A stretch of DNA of 64,000 nt from Aldrovandia affinis (lineage: Eukaryota > Chordata > Actinopteri > Notacanthiformes > Halosauridae): the NCBI GenBank assembly GCA_029706075.1, contig JAINUG010000139.1, forward strand, positions 1,657,510 to 1,721,509. The letters are read 5' to 3'. Both the position numbers and the translations under genes were made by a program. The notes under the pieces are model-generated. The model saw only the letters and a program-made list of their open reading frames with translations. It ran no database searches and had not been told where the DNA came from. This document shows, one piece after another, positions 33,736 to 64,000 of the stretch; positions within the stretch are counted from its first letter, which is position 1; the number at the start of each line of letters is the position of its first letter.

Positions 33736-33784
33736 GTAATACAGAGGTGAGTGCAGTACATGTTTCCTTTGGCAACTTGTAGGA

Positions 33785-33880
33785 TACGAAGCCTGTTCCT
33801 CCACCTGGGACTCAAACCTGCGATCTTCAGACTAAAACCACACTACCCACTAACCACACTAGTGCTGTTTTACTACTTGA
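33785..33880 (-). mobile_element. short tRNA-derived SINE head
   Basis: The reverse strand carries tRNA-like boxes (complement of GGGACTCAAACCTGCGATCT and CTAACCACACTAGTG). No tail was recognised. Confidence 0.5.
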
Positions 33881-35622
33881 ATGCAAGTCAGGAAATAATA
33901 TAATAATAATAATAACCACTGATAAGCACATGATAGCAGATGACTGATTGCTGTGCATGTCTCACCAGCTGGCCAATCACAGCACTCTTTCCCCGATCCA
34001 CAGGCCACGTGTGACGCCAAAACCAACTTGTGGTACTCCATCATTCATGTGTGCTAAGCTACAGCAACGTACAAATACAGTTTCCCTCTTTGTTGGTGAA
34101 GGGTGATTTGCTTTCGTAACATTCTGTTGCTGGAGGAAGTGGGTCACGCAGATAGGAAGTGGGAGTGTTGGGTTGAAGTTAACATGGGGAACTGCAGCCC
34201 TTTCAGCGTGCCCCAGCGTGGACCCACCTCTGTCAGGCAGTTAGGAGACAGGAAAGATGGAGACATCGGGCTCTGACTACAGAGAGCAGGAACACAGACA
34301 GCCCAACCAGCTCAGCACAGGCTCACCTTTGACAAGTAACTAGTCCCCCCCACTAAAACCAGGTTGGAAAGGTAACCAATAAAATACCATTGTGGTAACC
34401 ATAGCTGGGTTATGTTGCTGGAGGGTTAGATCTAGGTTAAACCTGCCGTTTTGATGTTCCATAAAAGCATTGAATCAGCACTGCAGCTTGCAATGGTGTA
34501 ATTACCACACAATGAAGCATAATGGCAGTTTTACTTATTCATAAATTCTGTCATGTGCCTAGTCACTCATCTCTCAGGTCAAAGCGGATTACAGTACTAT
34601 ACAAAATAGCTCGCTGTCTGCCTGCCACACCGCTCGCTCCAAGTTTTCCAGCTTGTACGACTCGGTCCGACTCTGCCCCGCTCTGACTCCGCCTGCCACC
34701 AGGCTCACTTTGACTCCGCTCACTGATTCACTCTTGAGTTGCTGTGCATTTTTTTCAGTTTTTTCTCTTGTCACTGTTGAACACCCTCCTCTCAGTCAGA
34801 GCAGAATGAGAGTGGAAAAGCACTCTGGTCTGGATTTCTCCAGGCGTCAATATTTTTAAATAAAAACTTTGTACCGTACATTTGTGTCGTCCGTCTTCTG
34901 ATTACCCGCGCAGTCCCGGCTAATATCATGTGCATTCCTTCTGTCAGATGAGGTATTTGGCAGTGGCCCAGAGAAGATGTATTATAACTGGAAAACGGTC
35001 CTGGGTGATTTTTCCCAGAACTCTCGCTAAACTTCTGCCAGCGTTGTGACTCGTGATGAGGCTTGCAGCTGACCTACAAGCAGGCCAACTGCGTGACTAA
35101 TTCAAAGATGTTTTTTGGGGGGGAAGATTCACAGCTGTGATGCTAAAACATTGTAAATACAATAGAACTGCAGCAAAACTACAAAAATATGACTGTAGCC
35201 AAAGAACTTCCAACCTTCGAGATGACTGTCTGCACCAGGAAAAATCCACTGCATGTCACTTGGTCTGCTTGTTGTGACCCCGACTGTGCTTCACTGTATG
35301 GGTGTCCTTTTCCGTGGTGGCTGAGGATTGATTCTCCTGTGAAACGGCAGCAAACGTAGTTAGATTAGTTTGCAGGCTTGTGATTCCATGTCTAACCTTA
35401 GATCACCTCCAGCTCCCCATCTCACTCCCCCCTGGCAGCAGTGCTCTGGCCTTGTGTTAATTCACGCATGCGAGTAACCCTGTCTCCGCTTCATGAAGTT
35501 AATGTCTGCCTGCCATGCCGGTAAGAGGAGGAGAAATGGAGCTGTCTTTGTCAGGAGACATAACGATGTGAATAAGGACCTGCTCTGCTGTTATCACAGC
35601 CTGGTGCTGTCCTTACAGTTCT

Positions 35623-35625
<3 letters not shown>

Positions 35626-35678
<53 letters not shown>
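35626..35678 (+). repeat. (GT)n microsatellite
   Basis: About 26 uninterrupted GT repeats. Confidence 0.95.
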
Positions 35679-35681
<3 letters not shown>

Positions 35682-36050
35682 TTGAACAGCAGTAAGAACT
35701 GGGGTCGCATTTCCATTTCAGGAATTTCCATGGGGGCTTGGGAATTTGGGGAATCTTTCCCATCAAGAAGAGCATATAAAATTGTATTTTTAATTTTTTA
35801 CAGGTCATCTTATAAAACACTAACAGCTTAAATAATAAAACTATATTTTGTATTTGCAATATCTTTCATCTGGCTTTGTTAGTGTAAGTTCTGTCTGAAG
35901 ACGATTGGGTTGATCGACAGCAGTTTGACACTTGATATTATGATATAGGTGATGCAGCATCGTGTATGCACAGCTCATGCTTCCATCACATGATCGCAAG
36001 AAAACATTTAGTCAGCATCCAACCTGCAATTGATCAACGTCAGTTCGAAA

Positions 36051-36310
36051 CAGGGCGAGAGGCAGGAATACATCCTGGGCAGGTCGCAAATCCATCACAG
36101 GGTGCAGCATGTACCATTCACTCACACACTCATACCTACAGGCAATTTAGACTATCCAATTTGCCTAACGTTTATGTATTTGGACTGTGGGAGGAAACCG
36201 GAGTACCCGGAGGAAACCCACGCAGACACGGGGAGAACATGCAAACTCCACACAGAAAGGCCCCCCGGCCGGGATTCGAACCTGGGAACTTCTTGCTGTG
36301 CGGCGACAGT
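36051..36310 (-). mobile_element. family A SINE, partial
   Basis: Reverse copy carrying CGAGAGGCAGGAATACATCC, GGACTGTGGGAGGAAACCGG and GGGATTCGAACC. The terminal head is missing, so it is a truncated relative of the copy at 7010-7358. Confidence 0.82.
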
Positions 36311-37111
36311 TGCATAGTTCAAAATAATAATTTTGATAAAGAATTGTGTACTTGCCATGTCAGTTTATGTGTTTGTACAGTAGTTGGAAAAACATACTTG
36401 AATGTTTGAGGTGTATATTTATGATGGGGGGGGGGGCGGGGTAGTTGTATACATAACACACTGACCACAGAAAGAACTGGCCTTTAAATTCTGGTGCAGG
36501 CTGTAAATGCACTGTTAATGTACTGTACTGAAAATGCATTAATAAAATATGTCAGTTTAACTTAACGGAAGGGGTTTGCAAAGATTTGCGAAGCACACAA
36601 TGTTTTTATGTTTTTAATTTGTCATCTGATTCAGACAACATAAAAAGGAAATGTCCACGACATGAAGTTCTCACCTTTTCTTCATTTCACTTTCAGTTCT
36701 GACCTTCAAACAGGAAATCACTGAAAATTGACATTTCCGACCGTTTCAGGGTGAAATCGCTGCAGTGTGTAAGTTGCTGCAGTTTGTTTTCATGTTACAG
36801 GTCATGAACATGTTTGTGTTGGTTGTGCGAGTGCGTGCATGGCATGGCGGGTATGTGTCACATGCGTATGTGTGTGCCCTAACACCCTCCAACACCACTT
36901 CATATCCCACATTGCAGCTCTCTAACACAAGCTATGATAAGTGTCACACACTAGTTTGGTGTGAGTCTGACATAACGTAAGTGTGTTGTGGCTTTGTGGT
37001 CAGCACAGAATTTGGGCCAGTGTATGTGAAAGGAGTCCTCCATTGTGGCTAAACTGTTGAATATGTAAAGTTCACTTAAACATTGAAACACTGTCTCTGT
37101 TTCTCCTGCAG

Positions 37112-37181
37112 GTCAGCCTGCGGTCTCTGGAGCACTTCCTGTGCCTCTTCCACTGTGTCCATCACCTGCAGGACCCCGACA
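37112..37181 (+). other. lyst: lyst upstream exon u2, open frame continues
   Basis: Acceptor TTTCTCCTGCAG and donor A|GTAAGG. Entered in phase 0 from u1 it reads VSLRSLEHFLCLFHCVHHLQ and DPD, leaving one base (phase 1). It lies between the promoter and the start-codon exon on the same strand. Confidence 0.6.
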
Positions 37182-37889
37182 GTAAGGATGCTGTCACATT
37201 CTGGTATGGCTGTGTGTCTCGTGATTCTGTGTCTCTCCACAGCGCACGTGTGTGCACGTCAGGCCTAGAATTTCATATGTTTTGGGGAAGGCCTCTTTGG
37301 CCTTTGGTGAATGGTCATTTGTTAGGAGACCAAAGACCAGAGCACTAAGGCCAAAGAGAAAAAATACTAAATGTTTTAGTCTTGAAACTAGAGTAGCATC
37401 ATACAAAGAATGCATTTTAAAAATCACAAAAAATAGAGATCAGGGCAGTAGATATTATAGCGTTAAAACACATCCCACTGTAGGCTAGTAGTGTTGTGTG
37501 CGCTTTTTTGGCAGCATTGTGCTAGTATGGCTAATGACATTAGGTAGTTGTAGCTCACGCAACTAAACTAACCCCGCCTGAAGAAAACTGGGAACTGTTT
37601 GGAAGAACGTGCTTATGCATGTGACAGTATGGAATACAGAATATTTTGGGCTAACTGAATTTCTACATACCATAGAGCAACTAGTGATTTATGGTAGCAT
37701 GATGTTAGTCCTAATCTATCTTGCTAACTAGCTAACGCTATCTAGCTATCCATAGCTAATTCTACAAAAAACTGGGGGACAATTGCTTGGGGGACTCAAT
37801 TAAACCCAACAAAACTGGGAACTAGTATTTGAATGATGGAAAATCATTTGAGTAACAGGATTTTACAAAACATTTTACAGTAGCTCTTG

Positions 37890-38690
37890 GCTGTGTTCGA
37901 AACCGTTCCCTATTCCCTAAATAGTGCACTATATAGTGTGTTCGCCATTTTGTAGTGTTGTTCGAATTCTCAATTTCTAGTGAACAGCGAATGTACATGT
38001 AGTGAATGTACCCTACAACTTCTCCCGTATACCACAATGCAATGCGGTCATGTCTTAGTTAGCTCACGACTTCCATAACGGTAGCTATTGGTGGCTAAAG
38101 CAGTGGCTAGCAGACAGCACCACAGTTGACAAAACCACACTTGCACATCATTAGAATTTAAACAATTTATTTGGGATTTAACATTCAAAACTGAGCATGC
38201 ATGCAAACCCGTCCGATACGGAGACCTGAGTACATTTCAACCTCTGGCTGCCACCAGGGGTGCTTGGTTTGTTTAGGGAAGCCAACATGACGTTGGCTGC
38301 TGAGGCCCTGTAGTACCGGGCACGGTCGACGGCGCGAGTGACCTGAATATCCGGCACTACCGGTCGCAGGACTATGGCAGCAAACTTACATTACTAGGGG
38401 GATTGATGTAAAATAGCAGGTCTAATTGGCTAAAATTGGGAGAAAATGGGATAAAATCAGTGTAAACAAAAAAAAAAAAAAAGCTGAACATGCAAACCCG
38501 ATACTACCTGAGTACATTTCAACCTGCTGCCATGAGTGCTTGGTTTGTTTAACACTGGGCGCATCCGCTTGGGAATATCACTATTTTTTTTCAGGAAGCA
38601 AATAGGGAATGTAATGTCCGAAAACAGTTTAATCGACTACATGGAACACTACATAGGGAACACTATAGCCCTTGAGTGAACTAACGGTCT
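37890..38690. mobile_element. possible non-autonomous DNA element with SINE insertion
   Basis: The left part, GTTCGAAACCGTTCCCTATT and AGTGCACTATATAGTG, is mirrored loosely on the right by GGAACACTACATAGGGAACA and CACTATAGCCC. A degraded family B SINE lies inside (38215-38470). The exact ends were not resolved. Confidence 0.45.
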
Positions 38691-38879
38691 ATCTTACTAA
38701 CTAGCTAACTTTACATGGTCATTCTGCTCGCTTACCTTGCCATTCTGGCTGCGTGACTGTCTGATAGTGACTGAACACGGTGGCGACATGTCGAACATGG
38801 AAAGTTTCTCACTCCCGAAGACTTTATGGCACAGTCTTCTCCACCTCTAGTCTATGTTTGGCAGTAGGCCAGGCTACTG

Positions 38880-39197
38880 GGCCCCGTTTTCTCAAAATCT
38901 GGTAGCCAATTACCCGTGTGCTTAGTTCAATCTCCCTTACCCCTATAGTTATCTGCCGTAGTCCTGTGACCGGCATTGACAGCGCTGCCTCCTCCGAGAC
39001 AACACTCGTCGACTGTAATTCCGGTACCCCAGAACCACTCCTGTGCACAGCGAACTGTGTGTGTCTGCTTCCCTCCCCCCTCCCTGGGGCGGACAGCCAA
39101 TTGCCGCCCCGATGCACTCCCGGCCAGAGCCGACTCTGGCGGGACAGGGAATCGAACCCCGGTCTCCGTGGCCAGTGTCGAACGTTGTAACCACTGT
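38880..39197 (-). mobile_element. family B SINE, reverse, degraded
   Basis: The reverse head GTGTCGAACGTTGTAACCAC at the right end, GGGGCGGACAGCCAATTGCC in the body, and the tail near 38885-38930. Confidence 0.78.
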
Positions 39198-39737
39198 GGG
39201 TTTGTGATTTATGGAAGTATGTAAAACACTGTCCCACTTTTCAAGCTCCACATCCATGAACGAAATAATAATGTCAGAACTTAAAGTAGAATTAATCGAT
39301 GATACCCTACTATTTATTAACTTCTCAAACTACGTTCTACCACTCCAGATAAAGAAATGTATCTGGTCCAATTTGTAATGTGAACAAAAACATTAGGGTT
39401 CACACATCACATTACATTATTTTTATGATTATTGTTTTATACAAAATCATCCTCAAATTTACCCATGAGTACATTTGCATAATTAGGTGCAAACTGCGAT
39501 CTCATTGCAGCACCTTGCATCTGTAAATAGCATTGATTCTCAGACTTTAAATAATTATTACAAAGGACCAATTCGGCCCGAGTTGAACAGAAAAGCAAAA
39601 TAAGGAACCGTTTTCCTCACAAGATTCAGAATAATGGCTCAATGCGCTCAGCCATTTCTGATGAGGTATATTCATCTATAACAAGACAAATGTCTATCCG
39701 TAATGCCCAGGTATGTCTTCTTCCCCTGTATTCATGT

Positions 39738-39975
39738 AGGGTGGCATGTAGTATAATGGTTAGGGAACTGGACTTGTAACTCAGAGGTTGCAGGTTCAAT
39801 CCCCAGGTGGGACACATCTGCCGTTGTACCCTTGAGCAAGGTACTTAACCTGAATTGCTTCAGTAAAATATCCAGCTGTATAAATGGATTGTATGTTAAG
39901 AAATGTAAACTGTGTAAGTTGCTCTGGATAAGAGCGTCTGCTAAATGCCTAAAATGTAATGTAAATGTAATGTAT
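39738..39975 (+). mobile_element. family D L2-tailed SINE
   Basis: Head GGGTGGCATGTAGTATAATG, box-B-like GGTTCAATCCCC, middle CCCTTGAGCAAGGTACTTAA and tail GTTGCTCTGGATAAGAGCG followed by AATGTAATG repeats. Confidence 0.87.
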
Positions 39976-42279
39976 TCAGGGTCCACTGAGAACAGCCTGT
40001 GTTTATGTCAGCATTTTGCTGCTGGCCACAGAGGTCGGTGGCTGATCACTGAGCTCAGATTTCAGACTCATGCTAAGCACGGCAACTTTGGCATCCTGCT
40101 GCCCATTCCAAGGGGAGGAGGGATGTTGTGATACAGCAGTGATGAGAGGGTTGGCCTTAATTCCCACTCACTGACCTGATTGGATGAGTCCGTGTACTCT
40201 CACCGGCCAACGGTTCCTCTGGCGTGGAATTGGAACCACTGCATTGGATGTTAATGATATTAGGAATGAGGAATAATATGTGTTGTTTTGGAAAGTTGGT
40301 TTTAATGGAGAAGAAGGGTACCTTACTCAGAAGCCATTGCTGTGGGCTCTGTCATTCTCAGGTGAAGAGTGCTGACTGACTGCCAGGTTTCATTGGAGAG
40401 GGAGCACTGGTGGCTGTAACTCGCATGAATTCAAATCCTTTCGAAGTCACTGCAAGGTCTGGGGTCAAATTGACTTTACTGAATGTTTCAGGGTGAAATT
40501 GTTGCCGTGTGTAAGTTGCGGCAGTTTGTCACAGGTCATAAACATGTTTGTGTTGGCTTTGTGTATTATTGAGCTCATTCAGTTCAGAGGGAGATACTTG
40601 TCACTGTCACAGGTTTTATATTCCACACAAAGGCCAGTGGTTTTGTAATGCGTTTGTGAAGTTTGGTGGTATTTGATTCTTTTGCTTCATTTTTTCCCTT
40701 CCTGGCACTGTATCACTGTCTCTCAGGTGGTGCTCCCTGGTAAAACAGTAGTCCTTGGTGTAGTAACATGCCCTACAGTCTAGGTATAATGGGGCATATC
40801 CTAAAATTCCCCCAAAGTTGAATGCAGTATGTGGACACCATCAGCCCAAGAAAATGCTTCAGTTTAAAACCCAAAGTGGGACACTGTGTCAATGTGGAAA
40901 TTCTCACAGCCCAATATCATGCAGCGTATCATTAAAGCTGTCCATCTGCATGTGCAGAATGAGTGGTTGCGTGTGAACGGTAGTGTTCCTTGCTGTGCTG
41001 CTTGAGACTGAGATTTGTCCAATAGTGTGCTCTTGGACTGGTCTCATGTGACCAGTGGCATGCTTTCATGCTCCATACCTGGAAACCTTCAATTTTAAAT
41101 GTCCATTTGCTTTCGTTTGAGGACTAGAAAACACAGTAGCACTGTATGAGAATGTGTAAACTGCACACAGATCACGCACCTCAGAATAAAAGGAGCAAAA
41201 TATATCCACATTTCTGCTGAGAGAAAAATTATTAATGGCAATGATTTAGTCTGAGAATGATGCTGATTAGTGATAATGAGAGAGACTTGTGCCCCCTGCT
41301 GGATATAGGAGGTAGGACTGTTGAGTGAGTATGTGGTGTGTGCATGGACCTGTACGTGCGTCAGCCAGTTTGAAAGGGGGTGTATTGTGCCATGGAGGTT
41401 GATCGCTGGTCAGAAGGCGTTACTTCTTCCTGAATGGTGCAGTGGGGTAGCCATTCATTTTCATACTTAGAATGTCTATTTTGTGTCTGAAACAAATACA
41501 CTGTATGCTTTAAGCCTGCAGTGTCAGTACGCAGGACAAGATTAGCATGGTTTCTCACAGCGGGAATATCTTGAACATCTCCCAATACCAAGGACCTCCT
41601 GTGCTTCAAAAACACCCAGGGTTCTATGAAAATAAGGACCCCCGTCTAGCAGCACTACAATTGTCCTTAGAAACACTGATCAAAAATTGCTTTGGATAAA
41701 AGCGTCTGCTATATAATTGTATTGTATTGTATTGTAAAACTGAGTTATTAGTACATCTAACCCCTTTATCTTGGGGTTTAGTTGTTAGCAATGTGCTGGC
41801 CCTTTCTAGACAGGTTGAAATAAACTTGGTTTGCATTGTCAATGATTGACAGGGTATCTTCACAAATACAGCGAAGCTATATTGTGACCTGGAGATTTGT
41901 TTTTGAAACCTTAATATACTGTAAATGGATTTTCAACATTATCGGCAAGAAAAAAAAAAAGTGAAAATTTATTCAACTATCTGTTATTTTATGCAGGATT
42001 CCTGAGCTCTTCTTGAATATCTATGAAGAAGAATAAATGACATTTTCCCCATTCTTGTTGTTAGTTAACAAACATTTGAATTGTGAGTAGTTGTTTAGTA
42101 TTTACAAGTAAAACATTTAGGCTAACCAAATTGATTATCGATGTCTGGATGGAATATGAAAATAATTCAATATCTGGTGCCACTCGAGTCCCAAACATCA
42201 CCCAGTAATGAAAGAAAATAGTTATTCACTCATGTATTCCTTGGACATTTTATGACCAGTCTCCCATTTTGACTTTCAG
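39976..42279 (+). other. lyst upstream intron, no gene recognised
   Basis: Only an L2-type tail fragment at 41689-41735 (GATAAAAGCGTCTGCTATAT plus TTGTA repeats) was recognised. Confidence 0.5.
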
Positions 42280-42383
42280 GCACACTTAGTTTAGCGCATA
42301 ATGAAGACCTGACTGATTATTCAGCCGTCTTGACTTATCGGAACATGCTGCTTCACTTCATTGTGCACGAGGCGGAACCTCCA
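42280..42383 (+). other. lyst: lyst upstream exon u3, open frame continues
   Basis: Acceptor TTTGACTTTCAG and donor CCA|GTGAGT. Entered in phase 1 it reads STLSLAHNEDLTDYSAVLTY then RNMLLHFIVHEAEPP with no stop. The other two frames stop within 15 bases, so the phase left by u2 selects the only open one. It leaves phase 0. Joined to the start-codon exon at 43951 the frame reads LGYEWCQ and stops, overlapping the lyst ATG. Confidence 0.6.
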
Positions 42384-43381
42384 GTGAGTGCTTTGAAGTG
42401 CAAGTTTTAATTTCGTATTCATATTTTCTTAAAAACACACAAAAAAAATCTAATTGAATAATTATCATAAAAATATAGTAAAAAAGTCATATCAGACAAT
42501 TGACACATTAAAACAGAAACATTTGTGTTGTAATTCATGTGTGATACCTTTGTACTCGCAGCCTAGTTATCTTGCATTTCTGGATTGGACATACTTGTTA
42601 AACAAAATCATTTTCTCTGTATAAAAGTACAAAAGAATACTATTAAGTATAATAATATATATAGAATATAATAAGAATATAAAATTCTGAGCATGCAATA
42701 TAGCTCTATAATTTGATATTATTATATAGCAATATAGCTTTATATTACCTGTATAGTTTATTTTTACAGCCTTTTTGCCAAGTTTTGTCAGGGGTGTGAG
42801 TAATTTTGTAGTTGAGAAGCTTGTCTGTAGGTAAGAGAAGATTCACACAGGGGCACTGTTTTCTAGCACTGGGCTGATGTAGGTGTAATGGATGTAGCCT
42901 AGGCCCCGGGGATTGACACCAGCATGCTTCATATTGTATAAAGAAGGTTGAGGGGGTGGGAGAGGAAAGAAAGCTGGGGAGGTTCTAATCAGTATCCAGG
43001 ACAGGGTTTTTGGTTTGCTGTTTTTACCAGCCATCATTTGACAAGGGAATGAAGGACAAGTGTTCTCCACTTTGTGTTTCATGACCTTGTTGAGGATGGA
43101 GTTACGTCAGTGTCTCTAAGGGGAACACCACAATCACAACTTCACATAGACCCTTACCAAACAATGAGGTGCGGTGAAGTATAACATTCATGTACAGAAT
43201 TTATAAGTGCTATGTCTATATAACGGGTCTCTCAGGCACTGGTTCTTGGTGCAATGATGTGCCCCGCAGTCGGGACCCGATTCCTGACGTAACCAGTGAT
43301 AAATGTAGCCAGGAGTCCTGTTGTGCAGCTCATAATTGCCTATAGAAGAGGGAGGATTTTTAGGCTGCTGGATACATACCT

Positions 43382-43957
43382 GACTCCTCCCCCTCTCTCT
43401 CAGCTCGGATAGAGTGGTGCCAGTAAAACCCTGACTCCTCCCCCTCTCTCTCAGTTTGGATATGAGTGGTGCCAGTAATACCCTGACTCATCCCCCTCTC
43501 TCTCAGCTCGGATATGAGTGGTGCCAGTAATACCCTGACTCCTCCCCCTCTCTCTCAGCTCGAATATGAGTGGTGCCAGTAATTACATTACATTACAGGC
43601 ATTTGGCAGACGCTCTTATCCAGAGCGACGTACAACAAAGTGTTAACCGTAGTCAAGAACAGTTTAGCTGAAAGCCACCCTAGTGGGAAGTACAATTCCT
43701 GGGTGCTAGGAGCAACCACATAGTTAAACTAGGACCCTGTAGGTAAATCTATAGCCACAATTCAGAGGTAGCAATAAAGCACTCAATGCAGGAAATAATG
43801 CCTAAGCCTAATACAATACATAAACAAGTAGACGTGTAAATTAAGCAACTATGTCCCTAAGTTAACAAAATACCCTGACTCCTCCTCCTCTCTCTCAGCT
43901 CGGATATGAGTGGTGCCAGTAATACCCTGACTCCTCCCCCTCTCTCTCAGCTCGGAT

Positions 43958-43977
<20 letters not shown>
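43382..43977 (+). repeat. 52-bp tandem repeat containing the lyst acceptor and start codon
   Basis: Six copies start at 43404, 43455, 43507, 43559, 43899 and 43951; the last is the real exon edge. Each has a CTCTCTCTCAG acceptor followed by CTCGGATATGAGTGGTGCCA, or a variant of it, and GTAATA in the intronic copies. Copy 1 lost the ATG. Copy 4 is split by an inserted L2 fragment. Confidence 0.92.
43583..43867 (-). mobile_element. L2-type LINE 3' fragment inserted in the 52-bp repeat
   Basis: The reverse tail, GGCAGACGCTCTTATCCAGA preceded by TTACATTACATTACAGG, marks an UnaL2-like 3' end. The remaining 230 bp are a 5'-truncated body. It splits copy 4 after GTAAT. Confidence 0.75.
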
Positions 43978-63634
<19,657 letters not shown>

Positions 63635-63783
63635 GTAAGAGGCCTCAGCTGAGAGCCAGCTCCTCTCATTTAATGAATGTAAATACAAGTGTGGGAGAAC
63701 CAATCAGAAGTCACTAGATGGCAAGCAAGTTAGATGGCAGTCTAGTTTATCAATGACATTGTTTGCCCTTGGGAATACATATA

Positions 63784-64000
63784 CAGTGGGGAAAATAAGT
63801 ATTTAGTCAGCCACCAATTGTGCAAGTTCTCCCACTTAAAAAGATGAGAGAGGCCTGTAATTTTCATCATAGGTATACCTCAACTATGAGAGACAAAATG
63901 AGGAAAAAAAATCCAGAAAATCACATTGTCTGATTTTTAAATAATTTATTTGCAAATTATGGTGGAAAATAAGTATTTGGTCACCTACAAACAAGCAAGA
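63784..64000. mobile_element. left terminus of a fourth Tc1-like element
   Basis: Starts CAGTGGGGAAAATAAGTATT after a TA and repeats TGGAAAATAAGTATTTGGTC at about 63963, the outer and inner direct repeats of an IR/DR terminus. The body lies outside the window. Confidence 0.8.

Overview
The window is vertebrate nuclear DNA, most likely from a ray-finned fish. It has multi-exon genes with GT-AG introns, and it carries Tc1-like transposons, tRNA-derived SINEs with an L2-type tail (the eel UnaSINE/UnaL2 style of 3' end), a CR1-like LINE and many micro- and minisatellites. I cannot place the species more precisely. There are no bacterial features.

Two protein genes lie head to tail on the + strand. 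Positions 1-19582 hold the 3' three quarters of nid1 (nidogen-1): the EGF1 exon, the G2 beta-barrel, four further EGF modules, one thyroglobulin type-1 module, the YWTD propeller and the final EGF. Two poly(A) signals follow. From about 26 kb to the window end lies the 5' half of lyst (lysosomal trafficking regulator, the Chediak-Higashi gene): a probable promoter, three upstream exons, the start-codon exon at 43951-44152 and 17 further coding exons up to 63634. The BEACH and WD40 parts of lyst lie beyond the window. The order nid1 then lyst on one strand is the same as in the human NID1-LYST neighbourhood.

The 20.1-26 kb intergenic spacer and the introns are filled with mobile elements. They include three Tc1-like elements with decayed transposases (20622-21829, 29181-30651, 44289-45979), the TIR of a fourth at the right edge, a CR1-like LINE inside nid1 (about 5340-8720) with a SINE nested in it, a hAT-type element with a perfect 8-bp target duplication, an 860-bp foldback element, and at least five SINE families.

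Three things stand out. First, minisatellites repeatedly sit on exon-intron borders, and several units carry the splice site itself: the lyst start-codon acceptor, two lyst donors, a nid1 donor, and a 34-bp array that is interleaved with the nid1 EGF2 exon. Second, the three exons upstream of the lyst start codon carry a single open frame of 85 codons that continues across both splice junctions in phase. I do not recognise its protein. Third, four apparent frameshifts in lyst coding exons all lie in G-rich runs, which points to indel errors in the assembly, although real lesions cannot be excluded.
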